The position numbers were made by a program, and so were the translations under genes. The notes beneath the pieces are model-generated. The model was not told the DNA's origin. It made no database searches and worked only from the letters and a program-made list of their open reading frames with translations. Shown piece by piece: positions 34,901 through 46,721 of a stretch of 64,000 bases of DNA. Origin of the DNA: Rhizophagus clarus (taxonomy: Eukaryota; Glomeromycota; Glomeromycetes; Glomerales; Glomeraceae); contig BLAL01000030.1 in assembly GCA_015698045.1 (NCBI GenBank), forward strand, positions 310,001 through 374,000. Direction: 5' to 3'. Each line of letters opens with the position of its first letter. Positions within the stretch are counted from its first letter, which is position 1.

Positions 34901-35492
34901 AGCGTAAAATACTCTCGTATTATTTTTTATGTATCACAGGTTATATTCTGAACTTTGTATTTACTATCTTTGCGTATATTAATAAAAAATTTTGTCAAGA
35001 AATTTCCATGGCGGGTAGCTACGAAAAATCGCGTGAATTTTTTTTTTTGTATTAACGTAAGCAAGCAAAAGTTTAATAAAAATTTCTCGGTCACTATCTG
35101 CGTGGTTCAAGATGATTGTAGGGTACTGTATGTCCGAAGATGATTTTACCAACACTGAACGTAAGCATCGTTACACTTACTGTATAATATTGAACAATTC
35201 CTGAAGCTGGGTGTAATGAGATTAGAACCGAATATTGGACATAAAAATTTTCTTATGTATTCATAGAACATAATATTTATGATTTTTTTTTTTTATGTAT
35301 ATCATCATTACTATCGTATACGTTTCGTAAATGCAAGTATATTTGCTAAAAAATAAAATATTTCATAATATTACTGAGATCTTTATCCTCAATGATTGAA
35401 TGTTTTATATCATTTATACTTAAATTTTTATTAACAGTCTCTTTGAATATATTAATATTATTACTTCACAGTGACATTCCTAGCCTTTTGTA
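34901..35492. other. spacer, no gene
   Basis: A/T-rich. Short plus-strand frames here have no recognisable features. Confidence 0.4.
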
Positions 35493-37543
35493 TTATGAAG
35501 AGAGTAGCTTTGCAAACTTCTTGTTGAAATCTTTAAGGTCGTTAAAGGTTATTTCGAGATTATGTGATATCTGAGGGCACATAATCAGCTTAGGTTTCCG
35601 ATTTCCAAATGAAGAAATGATATTTCTATAAACCATAAATTTAAATACTTGAATAACAGTAATACGAAAGCCACACAAATGTTCACTATCAATGAATCCA
35701 CTACAATCATGATGTCCAGGAGCAAAACTTAGCTTGATATCATTATTACTTTTTTTATACAGCCATTTAATTATGTTTCCTCGAGTTTTTAATGTCCATT
35801 CATCTGATAACTTTTTAGTACTTTTGGATTTTTTTATTTGATACCCAATTTTTGCGATTGTTGGTGTTGCCCATAATTCCACTTTACCCACATGCTCAAC
35901 ATTTTCTATATGTTCGATACGAGCATTTTTCTTGGATAGTGATCATCTCGAGTAACTAGAGTAGATCCATAACCAGGAACATCACTGATCGGAGAAATAA
36001 TAATTTTAACCGATTCAAGAGAATAACCTTGACCAACATTAGATAGTTCTTTCCAAATCTCACTAAGCATGAAATTCGTTTCACATTTATTTACATTTAT
36101 ATCGATGAAAAATTGTGGAATTTTAATGGATTCTTCAATTTCAGCATGAAGGAAAAGATCGATATCAAAATTTTGTATATGACTATGATCTTCACTTTCA
36201 ACAGATGCTTTAGACATAACAGAAATAAATTTTCTATCACCGCTATTATTGCTACTGCCATGATTATCTTTTCTGTTTTTCCCGAGTCTTCCTGAAGCTC
36301 CACTGTTACTTGATAATTCATTCCCGCAATGGTCAGGTTCTGTTATTTGATGGAATACAACCTTAAATTTATAATCGAATAATTTCTCAAGTTTCTCTAC
36401 AGTCTGTTGGCCCAAAGATTCTATCCCCCAACAAGCAATAAATGGAAAAGTATTGTTTTCATGAAAGTAAGGTCCTATTGCGCACACTGGCTGCGATTCA
36501 AATATACAATCAATAGCATCTTTTTTAGAAACTAACTTATTATATAAGTATTCAGCTTTACTATGTGTATCAGCTGAGGTTCCACGAGAGAGTGTCGCAT
36601 TTGTTGAAAAAAAACTTGAGGCATCTATGCGTTTTGTATTATCACCATTTATTATACTAACAGTAGGTTTGCCAAGATGGATTCTGTTATAGTCAGTATC
36701 ATTGGAATCACGGGTTTCCTTCATTTTCTTGGGAAGTGGAATAATTTTATCTATGTTCAAATAAATTGTATTCCAAAATCTTGAAGCTAAATTTTCACCT
36801 GTTTGTTGTGAGATGAATATTCTCTTCTGATTCGTTGTGTCCATAACATTTATAATAGAACCACACATTACTAAAGTCAAATAGAAAATAGAAAAATACA
36901 ATTCCACCATACCATTACCTTCGTTTAGCACGCGATGACGAAAATCACGCCAGATCAACCTTTCTTTTGATTCATATAATTCGACCCATAAGTTTCTCCA
37001 ATTCTTGGATTCTATATTAGATGGCGAGATTGCTAATTTGATGAATTTAGAAAATGAATCCAAGAAATATTCTTTATAATTCTTGATGCATTTGATTTGA
37101 AGTTTATTAGATGTATTAATGATTTCACTCATTAGGTAACCATTACTATACTGGTAGAAAATTTTATCACCAGGAACGAGCTTTTTTTCATCAGCGCATT
37201 TTTTGAAGGTAAAGCGGGGATAAGATGGTATGATGATAATATAGTAATTCCCAGTATCAAAGTATTCTAAAACAGTAGTCTTATTTGCATTTAACTCTTC
37301 ACCGCCTAGTATCTCCTTAATATTAGCATAAGGATTATCTTCGAGAAAAGCTAATTTATCACTCAGTTTGTCAGAAGCTACTTTTAGAAATTTGACATTG
37401 TTAAAACCAATATTACTTTTATTGCTTTCTTTGATGGTTTCTATGAAATTGCCAATAGTCTCATTTTCATTAACTCTAAGCTCAAGAGCATTTTCATTAG
37501 AATAATCATCTACAGCCAAACAGTTTATAAGAAGTGTATTCAT
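35493..37543 (-). pseudogene. Crinkler (CRN)-type protein, single frameshift near the C-terminal third
   Basis: The start at 37543 opens a ubiquitin-like Crinkler header of about 110 residues: an N-terminal LLINCLAVDD strand, a middle rich in Leu, Lys and Asp, and a closing YYIIIIPSYP in the place of the family's HVLVxxP element. CRN proteins were first described as oomycete effectors and also occur in glomeromycotan fungi. A long C-terminal region follows (about residues 115-545) that I cannot assign, with a Ser/Gly/Asn-rich linker near residue 420. The frame ends at 35906, but at the T5 run 35926-35930 a one-base shift enters a second open frame that runs to 35493 with matching composition, so the original protein was probably about 680 residues. 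No signal peptide. Pseudogene or sequence error cannot be told apart here. Confidence 0.6.
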
Positions 37544-37705
37544 TTTTTTTTTCGTTGTAAAACTGGAGGATAGGCTAAAAAAAAATATCTACCAGCTGAA
37601 ATAGTTTATTTATTTGATTAATTTTTATAATCGTTATATTACATCATTGTGATATTTTGATCGAACAATATATTAATACATGATGTCAATTATTTGCTCA
37701 TATTC
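37544..37705. other. upstream region of the Crinkler gene
   Basis: A/T-rich, immediately upstream of the Crinkler start codon; no clear TATA box recognised. Confidence 0.3.
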
Positions 37706-38125
37706 GCATATCTGAAATCTGTGACAGGTTTTGTGACGAATTGTGGCGCAACAAAAAATGCAAAAATCGAAATCTTTTTTTACACAATTTAATATATAGG
37801 TTTAAATGTTATACAATAGACGTAATTTTTGCTGTTCTGCAAGTTTTCTTAGAGTGCTAAAGGCAGTTTTAAATGTCACTTTTAATCTATTCAAATAAAA
37901 CATTTTTTTCGCCAATCCCATGATCGGCAAAGACGATAAAATTAATTGTTTATATGTAAAGTCAAAAACGGCTTTTAAATCTGTTTTTCTAACTCTAAGT
38001 AAACCTGTAGAACGGGTAAAAATACATCTAGGATAGAATTTACAAGCTCTATGAAAAGGAGAAATAGTTATTTCTCTTTTTCCAAATTGCCGCGCCACAA
38101 AACCTGTCACAGATTTCAGATATGC
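37706..38125. mobile_element. 420-bp element with perfect 30-bp terminal inverted repeats
   Basis: GCATATCTGAAATCTGTGAC... at 37706-37735 is repeated perfectly inverted at 38096-38125. Just inside, a GTGGCGC word recurs on both sides. The interior is 360 bp of ordinary A/T content. The 30 identical bases imply recent activity or gene conversion. I cannot define a target-site duplication with confidence. It lies 162 bp upstream of the Crinkler start, so it may affect that promoter. Confidence 0.7.
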
Positions 38126-38149
38126 CTTATATTCGTCATGTGACGTCAT
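37802..38149 (-). CDS. 115-codon ORF inside the TIR element
   Basis: The frame starts outside the right inverted repeat (38149), reads through it and continues to 37804. It is basic (many Lys and Arg), with segments such as RACKFYPRCIFTRSTGLLRV and LKVTFKTAFSTLRKLAEQQK. It has no recognisable domain and is too short for a transposase. It may be a relic of an element-encoded protein or a chance frame. Confidence 0.3.
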   Translation of the reverse strand: MTSHDEYKAYLKSVTGFVARQFGKREITISPFHRACKFYPRCIFTRSTGLLRVRKTDLKAVFDFTYKQLILSSLPIMGLAKKMFYLNRLKVTFKTAFSTLRKLAEQQKLRLLYNI

Positions 38150-38979
38150 TTATCGCCGGATATCATTTACGTACTTATATTTACATTAAAAAATTAGGTG
38201 AATAGAATAATTATCAGTATTAAATAATTCCCAATTCTGTTTTAACATTGATGTGGTATCCAATTTATCATGATCATGATTAAGGCTACCAGGGAAGAAT
38301 TTTGCCTTTGCTTTTAAAAAAGATACTTCAAGGTTTATTTTTCTTTGGACTTTTCAGATGAATATAAATTTGAAATATTAGAGACTTCAGTAAAATTTCA
38401 GGATTTATAAGTAGAAGTCTTTTACTGATTAATTTCATTTTTTTTTTATTGTTTATAACCGTTTAAACACTAGGATTTCGCATTTCATGTATGAGTTTTA
38501 TGAACGAGAGATCTTTGCTTTCTTAACACTAATTTCTTTTTTTATTTTTTGTAAAAAGTTCTAAGTATTTTAAATACTCCAGGAGTTCTTTTGGATTTTA
38601 TTCTTAAATAGAAGAAAAAAATTAGATAAAAAAATATGGTTGGAACAATTAATCAAATATTCATACCTGATAAAAAAAAAATTTTAAAAATATTAACAGT
38701 TTGGAATTTTTAAAAACATCTCGTGAATTTTCTTTGGACTTTCAGGTCTACTGGTTCGGCTGATTCATCACTTAAGGTTCTTGATACTAGCAGAATGAAA
38801 AGTCATTTAAATGAAGCCATACTGGCGACCTTTAGCATAAGATATGAATTTTATAATTCGCATCTAAATACAGTAAGTACTCCAAAAAAACCAGCTGCTT
38901 AAAAAAGTAAAAAGGACGAAAACATTAGTAAACGTTTCATTAAAATTAATAATAAAAAAATTAAAAAAAAAGGAAATAC
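38126..38979. other. spacer with scattered intron-like fragments
   Basis: Words such as TTTCTTTGGACTTTTCAG (38341-38358) and CTTTGGACTTTCAGGT (38732-38747), and on the minus strand ACGTTTACTAATG followed by a T-rich tract and AAGCAGCTGG (38890-38945), echo the array at 1.8-3.0 kb. No gene recognised. Confidence 0.3.
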
Positions 38980-40240
38980 TTCAAAGTTTACCTTCGAAAT
39001 TTTTCTTTTATTTTTGTTACTAGTTTATCATCTGTTGACCCTTTTAGGGATTCTGGTTTAGTTTTAGAGCTAATTGTGGATGATTTTTCTTACTCGATAC
39101 AGCTTTACTATTATCTTTTGATTTCTTTGCCTGTGTAGCTTTGCTTGGAGCTGTTGATTTACTTCAATGAGCTACTGGGTTTACTTATTAAAGTCTGGGC
39201 TTTGTAATTATAAAAGTTCTGTTGATCTAAGAAGAAATAGAAACATTTACATTAATAAGACGTTCTGTTAAATAGATAATTAAAAGAAACATTTCCTCTT
39301 ACCGAAACTAAAGAAGAGAAATAATCTATCCTAAGGAGTATCCGGTTAAATTCTGAATTACTTGACCTATCCTTGTCTTTCTTATTTGATGGCGCGATAG
39401 TTTCCAAAGTCATACAAGACCTACAAAAGAAAAAACAATATGTTTAAACTCATTAAAATCAAAAAGAAAAAAGATACCTACTATCTAAATAGTTCAAACA
39501 GTACTACTATCTTAGTAAATTGCGAGTATTATACAATATTTAAAAAAAAATCTTATATGATATTATAAAATCAAGCATATTAATTATTAGTGTAAAAAAA
39601 TATATAATTTAATTTATAGTTATTAGTACAAAATATACTATAACAGATAGCATTTCTTTTTATTTAATAACTGAACTTTTTAATTCCACTTTATATTAAA
39701 AGCTTTTTTAAATTATAGTTTCCTCCATTTACTATTAATATTTAGGTATATAAAAATTTCAGAATTTTTTTATAATATCAAAATAATTAAAATTTATGTA
39801 AAGAATTTATGTAAAAGAACAAATTTGACACATTTAAGCCAATTCTTAAGATTTTTAAACATTATAGCTAAATTATTTCCATTATCATACTATTAATATT
39901 ATAATATATAAAATTTTATCCACCTTTATTACCATTAATATTAACAATATAGAGATTATAGAATTATTATCAAATATTAAATCAATATCTTTCTTAAATT
40001 TTTCTGCATCTGAATATTGATTATTCTCCAACTTTGATTTAATAGTAAACAAATCTATTGGATTATCTATAATATCAAAATAATCTGGATTCAATTCTTT
40101 GCCATATTTATAAAACGGAAAAGAATAGGACTTCATTATAAGTTCACAAAGAATTTTATAACAGAATAATAAATTAGGTTCAATAACTTTAGGAAGACTA
40201 TGAATTTTGATTTTCCTTCTTATATTTTTTGATTATTCTT
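38980..40240 (-). pseudogene. bromodomain protein relic (BET-like)
   Basis: On the minus strand, 40230-39950 codes for about two thirds of a bromodomain: LLFCYKILCELIMKS, SFPFYKYGKELNPDYFDIID, NPIDLFTIKSKLENNQYSDA and EKFKKDIDLIFDN, matching the helix A to ZA loop to helix B order with the usual DYFDII and NPxDL motifs. After LIFDNN the family sequence is lost and the frame ends at 39885. Further downstream two coding-like pieces with intron-like borders follow: 39420-39303 (CMTLETIAPSNKKDKDRSSN) and 39235-38980, a Ser/Lys-rich basic segment with one stop, as in the tail of BET proteins. The real domain is truncated, so the gene is not functional as an acetyl-lysine reader. Confidence 0.6.
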
Positions 40241-40814
40241 TGCCAGTATATTGTGATTTGAATTGAAATAATTACCAAAGCAAATTAAAACTTATTAAAT
40301 ATTAAAGGAAAATTTTCCTTCTTATATTTTTTGATTGTTCTTTGCCAGTATATTGTGATTTGAATTGAAATAATTACCATTAAATATTAAAGGAAAATTT
40401 TGTCTTTTTTTTATAAAATAAAAAATATAACTTTTGTGTTAAAATATCAAATGTATTTTTCTTGTTTAACACAAGTCATCAGGAGAAGTAAATGGCATTC
40501 GAAGACTTAATTCCCAGAAGAAGGATCAGACAGCCCAGTCATCATCAAAAACGAATGGCAATAATTAATTAAATGATTCAATTACCTAGTCTAAAGCTAG
40601 TCTTGATTTTTTACTTCATCTAAAAATTTAAGTGTCCAATAATCATCAAAGGTCTTCCAATTTGAAAATGATATTGATGAAATAAATGATAATGATGAAA
40701 TAAAAATAACTTCATGATGTAAGATCAAAAATTCATAATATGATGAATTAGTATGTTTTTCTTATGTAAAATATAAGAACTAAAGGTTGAAGGTTATTAG
40801 TAATTAATTAAAAA
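40241..40814. other. spacer with a ~100-bp tandem duplication
   Basis: The block beginning TTTTCCTTCTTATATTTTTTGA and including GCCAGTATATTGTGATTTG occurs at about 40211-40295 and again at 40309-40400, with a short deletion in the second copy. No gene recognised otherwise. Confidence 0.45.
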
Positions 40815-41460
40815 TTAAAATAAAAAAAAATCATTAAGTTCACTTTTATAAAACTTACTGTCTTGACCAAGATATTTGTTAGTTACAGTATTCATTTGGA
40901 TGTATTGACTAAAGAATTGGTTAAAATAACGCCTAGATATATTCATACTGAGTTCATCCTTATAACTTTCAAGTTCATCACCAGTTTCATCATCTGTATT
41001 GTTGAATTCATCTGTACTAGCTATTGTTAATTTCATCCATATTGTTGTTAAGTTCATCTATGTTGCTAAGTTCATCTATATTATTAATTTCACCCATGTT
41101 ATCAAGTTCATCAAAATAAATGTTAAGTTCATCCATATTATTAAAACCATCTGTGTTGTAAATTTGATCCATGTTATTATTGAGTTCATCTGTATTATTA
41201 ATGTTATTAAGTTCATTTATATTGTTAAGTTATTGAGTTCATCTGTATTATTAATGTTATTAAGTTCATATTAATGTTATTAAGTTCATTTATTATATTA
41301 TTAAGTGGTTCATCTATATTAAATCCATTTGTGCTATCAAGTTCATCTGCATTGTTGAGTTCATCTATGTTTTTAAGTTCATTAATATAACTATTAAATT
41401 CAACCTCCATGTTGTTGATTTCTTTATCCTCTATGTTGTTGACTTTTTCTACAGTATATT
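40815..41460 (-). pseudogene. Asn/Asp-rich DELNN-repeat protein segment
   Basis: The minus strand codes for repeats of the type NIDELNNIDELNN over about 130 codons (41460-41060), then, after a frame change at a TAG near 41015-41017, for a less repetitive acidic stretch (DETGDELESYKDELSMNISR and onwards) to 40815. Frame changes occur near 41225 and 41020. The array is also visible on the plus strand as repeated AAGTTCATC. It may be the acidic N-terminal part of the bromodomain gene to its left, since order and strand agree, but the link is unproven. Confidence 0.4.
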
Positions 41461-41484
41461 GTTGAGTGTAGCCTGCAAACTGTG

Positions 41485-41910
41485 GGTCCAGGCCGGCAAA
41501 TTTTAATTAAAAAAAGACCTGGGCCGGGCTGAGCTGGCAGAATTTTTTGGGAAAACCCAGATTTTCTTAATTCTGGCCAAAATCTCCTTAATTCTAGCCG
41601 AAATTAAGTTTGCCCGCAAATTTCTAATTTTGGATCAGACTTAAAATAATTAATATTGATATCAATATCATTTCAAGTTCATATACGAGTTCTTTTTTAT
41701 CCAAACACTATTTTCATTATAAAACTTTAACTTCATTTTCTTTCTTTATTTTTTCTTACATATATTAAAAACCAGTCTGGGACCAGGCTGGGCCCGGGTT
41801 TCAGTATTTTCACCCCGGGCCAGGCCAGGCCGGCACATGATACACTGTTTTTAAATCTGGGCTGGGACGAGTCTCAAAATATGGCCAAATGCAGGTCTCT
41901 AGTTGAGTGT
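41485..41910. repeat. GGCCNGGGC-rich repeat pair
   Basis: Two GC-rich blocks (41490-41545 and 41775-41850) with GGCCGGGC, CTGGGCCGG and CCAGGCCGGC words flank A/T-rich DNA containing TTCTGGCCAAAAT and TAGCCGAAATTAAG. The arrangement looks like an element with GC-rich, partly self-complementary ends. TGGCCAGAATTA-like words recur at 49710-49850. Confidence 0.45.
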
Positions 41911-42639
41911 ATCCATGATGTTGAATTTTTTTTTTCCTTGGGAATGTATTTTATTTATTTTATTTTTATTTCATTTTATTTTTTTTCTGGAAAGAGTCTT
42001 TAAATAAAAATATTTTCTGTAGGCTTGAATTGTATAGTAATGTAAATGCAGTCTGACTCATTTTTTCTTATTATAAAATTGGAACAGACTCTAATAATTC
42101 ATATGCAAATAAACATATTGAATTATAATTGTTTTTAAGTTATAATTACTTATAAGTAACATTTTCTTCATTTATTTACATATTACTGTATTATTTTCTT
42201 ACCATGTATTATCTCATAATATCACAATATAGGAATAATAATCTGTAAAAAGTATGAATCATGAAGTTCCAAATATAATGTTTGAATTAACTTGGTTTAA
42301 TTTCAACTTAAATTAAATTAAAACTGAATCAAATTTATTAGTATTAGTATATTAACTTAACATTCAGTTTAATTTTTTAAACTGATAATAACTATTAAAA
42401 ACTGAATTAATTATTAATTTATTGATTGTTTTACATTGGGTCTCATTTAAATATTTTAATTTATATTTTGTTAATGATAATTTAATTTTAATTAACCAAT
42501 AAGAAGTTTTGATAGGTTTCATTAAATTTGCATGTTTCAAAAATTGAAACTCAAACTTAATCAATTAGAAATTGGAATTTTTCTACTACTTATATATATG
42601 TATAATTAATTAATGTTGACAACCAGTAATATTTATTTG
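41911..42639. other. A/T-rich spacer, no gene
   Basis: Nothing recognised. Confidence 0.4.
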
Positions 42640-42915
42640 TCAATAGATTTGTTACTATTAAATCAAAATTGGAGAATGATCAATATTCAGATGCAGAATA
42701 ATTTAAGTAAGATATTGATTTTTTATTTGATAATAGTTCTATATATCATAATATTAATGGTAGTGAATTTTGTGATTTAACTATAATGTTTAAAAAAGCT
42801 TTTAATATGAAATGGAATAATAAATACTGATAATAATAATCAATAATATAGAAAATTTTAAGAAAGATATTGTTTTAATTTAATAATAATTCTATAATCT
42901 CTATATTGTTAAGTT
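42640..42915 (+). pseudogene. two further bromodomain fragments (plus strand)
   Basis: 42654-42830 codes for TIKSKLENDQYSDAE then FK, DIDFLFDNSSIYHNINGSEF and a C-terminal helix piece (MFKKAFNMKWNN) with two stops. It is closely related to the minus-strand relic at 40 kb but extends past it, covering the helix B to helix C part. Directly after it, 42853-42915 repeats the DNA of the FKKDI...DNNSII part of the 40-kb copy almost exactly. So at least three bromodomain pieces lie within 3 kb in both orientations. Confidence 0.6.
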
Positions 42916-44225
42916 AATTTTTAAGATCTGCTGACAATACTGCTGATATGAGAAGTTTTCAAACTACGTCAAATATAACCAAACTAGTCAACGAATTGGT
43001 CTTTAATATATGGTTGAAGCTTCAACAGGAATAACAGATCCACTTTAAAGTGGAGAAATTTGGAATTCATTCTACTGAACAGACAGATGACGTTTTAACT
43101 ACGTAGATTATTCCTATAAAATTATTGCCATAAATATATTTTAATTGTATAGATGTTTTCTAGACAACTTTTTATGGATAATACTATCTTAAACAATTGT
43201 TATTAGCACACTATACACGACAGTAAGCGGAAAATGGTTTTTAAATACTACAAAAATTTATTTTTTTTTAAAAAAAAGCAACACTTTACAAAAGAAAGAG
43301 CAATTGCGATTATTTAATTTGGTGGTTAATTGTTGAATAAATTGATCCAAATACAAGCAAATTTGTTTATCATGTAATCTGTAATCAGTTTGTGGTCACG
43401 ATCAGTTAAATTTTTAACATTAGCTTCCCTAATAAATAATCGTTATGACAAAAATTATCTTGGAATTTTGATAATGATCGATTTACAGCACATGTTTTAT
43501 CATCAGATACCATAATACACTAGATCATTTATTAATATTATATTATTTGTATACTAACAGATAATAAATTTTACAAAAGAATGAAGAAACAATTTTAGAT
43601 TTATAATAAAATTACTAGTTCAATCTATCATAAATAATAAGTGATTCTCTTCTAAAATGTATCTTGGATAATCAATCATTTATTCATAATCTGGTATTCA
43701 TCACCTGACCGTTTAAATAATGAATAAATAAAGGTATTTATATAATATGTATAGTATAAAATATGCAAGATGAAACAATTCACGTAATAATTGTAACCTA
43801 ATGAGCAATATGTTAATTCACATAATTTTTATTATGAATATATATGATAAAATATTACAAAATTATAATATCTTGACTAATAATTAAAATAATGTGTATA
43901 CTGATTTATTATTAATTATTAATTAAATTACTAATTTTATAATTTTTTTTGTCATATTTTCCAATAATGATTTTATAATCAAGGTCATATCACTTGAATT
44001 TTGTGCTACATTAGTAAACAATATATTTTGCTCTGAACTCAAGTCTCAACAGATAACCATAGTTGATTAACCTTGACATAGTACATATAATCACATATAA
44101 TTAAATTTATTCTTTTATCAATTTTATTATAAATACTTCCATAAACACCTTTAAAAAAAAACCAAAAATATATATATATATATATATAATTAGCATATGC
44201 AATTATCAATAATAATCACTTAATA
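42916..44225. other. spacer, no gene; (TA)n run
   Basis: A/T-rich. A CCACTTTAAAGTGG palindrome lies near 43040-43053 and a (TA)n microsatellite of about eleven units at 44169-44191. No coding segment recognised. Confidence 0.4.
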
Positions 44226-44920
44226 ATAATCACAGCTTAAAGCTTGAAGCTCATGGAATTTGTGTAGTTTCAAATGATAAAATTGATGTTTATAGAAAGA
44301 AATGTCAAAAGATCCATATTGTTTATATTATAAGGTTGCAAGTTTTAAAACAAGCTTTACCTAAGGTTATAGCTAAGGGGATATAAACTGTCACAAGAGC
44401 TGTGATTAATGAAGGCAAAGAAGGAAAGAAACGGTTATTTGTCAAAGTTTATGGACTTCACGAAATAAGCTCTACCTAAGATTATAGCTAAGGAGATACA
44501 AACTGTCACAAGAGGTGTGATTAGAGAAGGTAAAGGAGGAGTAACAGTTATTAGTTGAAGGATATGGACTTCACAAAACAAGCTCTATCTAAGGTTATAG
44601 TTAAGGGTTGTGATTAGTGAAGGTAAGGAGGAAAGAAACAGTTATTAGTTGAAGGATATGGACTTCAATAAAGTTATAACAACTGAAGGTATTGTTAGCA
44701 TTGAAATAACAAGTAATTACATTAAGGTATTGAAGCAGCCAGAAATATGATCATTCAAGAAGTTCAATATATGATGGGTAGGCATGAAATGAGTATTGAT
44801 CCAAGATATGTTATATTACTAGGAGATATGGTAACATTCAAGGGTGAAGAGGAATTCATCAGTTTGGTATTTTAAATATGAAGAGTAGTAGTGTTCTTGT
44901 TGACATTATTTAAGAAGATA
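44226..44920 (+). pseudogene. RNA polymerase III largest subunit (RPC1) C-terminal relic
   Basis: Segments match the C-terminal region of RPC1/RPC160: LKQALPKVIAKGI then TVTRAVINEGKEGKK; KVITTEGIVSIEITSN; and [20 protein letters not shown] followed by [14 protein letters not shown], then in another frame a piece matching GITRFGI. The order is that of the intact subunit. Stops and frameshifts occur throughout. The KQALPKV...VYGLH block is present three times in a row (about 44350-44464, 44465-44578, 44579-44674), the last with a 20-bp internal deletion. The functional gene must be elsewhere. Name assignment rests on motif recognition. Confidence 0.65.
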
Positions 44921-46313
44921 ACAAAATACTTTTACTGCAATTTTAATTTTAAAAAAATTATAGATAATAACAAAACCCACTTCCATGAATATTATGGATA
45001 TAATAATAAGTCTTATTTTTAGTAATTTTTTATTAGTATTGCTCAATTAATAAATTTGATTTTACTAGATCTTATTATTATTTATTTAAATGAACAAACA
45101 AATCCATCATATCATGGATTTTTAACACAAAATCATGATTTTATTATCAATTTTAATAATTTGAATAATTGGAAGGATCTTGATGATTTTTGGTCTATAT
45201 GATTTTAATTAAAACTAAAAAGCTTCTAAAACAAACAACTTTTAACACTTTAAAGAAAAAAGTATAATATTATTTTATCTACAATCCAGTTTATAAAAGA
45301 AATTAATTATTTACATTTTATACAGGTAGAATTAGAACATTATAAAAATAAATTACAAGCTTATTGGAAAGATATAATTAAAGAATAAAATAGGGTAGAT
45401 AAAAATTTTTGCAATATGTAAAAATAATTTATTAAATTATTTATTAACTTTTAACATCATCAACCAAATCTGCCAAAAAATAAGGAACAGGAATCCAATA
45501 AAATGATAGTAAGTGCCATGCAGGAATTAGCTGTTACAAGTCTTGTTTTTAAACATAATCCTGAGGCAGCTTCTGGTAAATTGGATAAAGTTGTAAAGGA
45601 ATTGATGATAAAAAAAGTGGTTAAAAAACATGGTAGCTTGATAGAAACTTATAATAAAAATTTGATTGGAATTATAGTAATAGTGGTATGGATGCAATTA
45701 CAAAGCATTTCGAAAAAAAAATTTTCTTCTTGTCTAAAAGTTCAAATCAAGAAAAAAATTAGAGAAAATAATAAATGAGTAAAGTCAGATTTTATATGTG
45801 ATTGACCCTAAAATATTTTTTAAAAAAAGTAGTTTCAAAAATAATTTCAGTTTCAAAAATTTTTAATATAAAAAAATATAAAAATAATTATATTGTTTAT
45901 TAATGTCAGTATTTTGGCTTGAAGAATTCAAATAACTTCAAATATAATTTTGGATTTTATAAAAACAGTTTCAGTTTCAGGAATTTTAGGAGTTTTTGGG
46001 AGTTTTGGGCCATTAACATATTATATTGAACTACATTAAAGTCACACAGGTGCCGCAGATGAATCACATGTCACACAATTCAAAATTATTTATACAGGGT
46101 AATCACTGGGTAATCTAGATATGACTTACTCGTTTACTGTATATATCAAGATTAGATTTTTTATATATGTCGCGTAAGTATATTTTTTCCACACTTTTTA
46201 AATGTCTTACAAGTGTAACTAAACATTTAATCTATAATCAAGTTTTTGCGTAATATTTTTATTAACAAATTAACTTTTATTTTTTATTATAATAAGCAAA
46301 CTATTTATTAATA
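44921..46313. other. spacer; weak 91-codon ORF at 45503-45778
   Basis: Mostly A/T-rich. One plus-strand frame (45503-45778) has ordinary composition at its start (QELAVTSLVFKHNPEAASGK) and a Lys-rich end, preceded at 45326 by a short coding-like VELEHYKNKLQAYWKDIIKE. It may be a gene relic but I do not recognise it. Confidence 0.3.
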
Positions 46314-46715
46314 TAGGTGGTAAGTTATTAATTCAATTCTATTATTACATATTTATATAATATCTGCATATAATTTAAACTAACTATTTAAAAATTATTT
46401 GGTAATTTATTTTAGTTGGTAAGTTGTAATTTGTTATTACAATTTATATAATATTAACTTGTAATTTAATTTAAACTAACTAAATTCTTTATTTAAAAAA
46501 TTATTTAATAATGCAGGGTGTAGGTTATTTATTTAATTTTATTTTTACCATACATTATTTACGCATAATTTAAACTAATTAAATTTCTTCATTTAAAAAA
46601 TTATTTAACAATATAAGGTGTAAGTAATTTATTTAATTCTATTATTACATATTTATATAATATTTACATATAAACCAAATTCTTTATTTAAAAACTTATT
46701 TGCTAATTTATTTAG
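46314..46715 (+). repeat. tandem intron-like units with triplet spacers (locus 1)
   Basis: Units of about 95-100 bp run from GTAAGTT or GTAGGTT through TTTATATAATAT, TAAACTAACTAAATT (branch-point-like) and TTTAAAAAATTATTT to TAG or CAG. Between acceptor and next donor lie only GTG (46317-46319), TTG (46416-46418), GGT (46517-46519) and, at 46618, a two-base GT. The last acceptor (AG at 46714-46715) precedes the block that opens the LINE ORF. Same repeat family as the long array at 59-61 kb. Confidence 0.75.
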
Positions 46716-46721
46716 TGTTCT

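Noticed and set aside
40999..41274. Plus-strand 91-codon ORF rich in Ile, Val and Lys
   Set aside because: Antisense of the minus-strand DELNN repeats.
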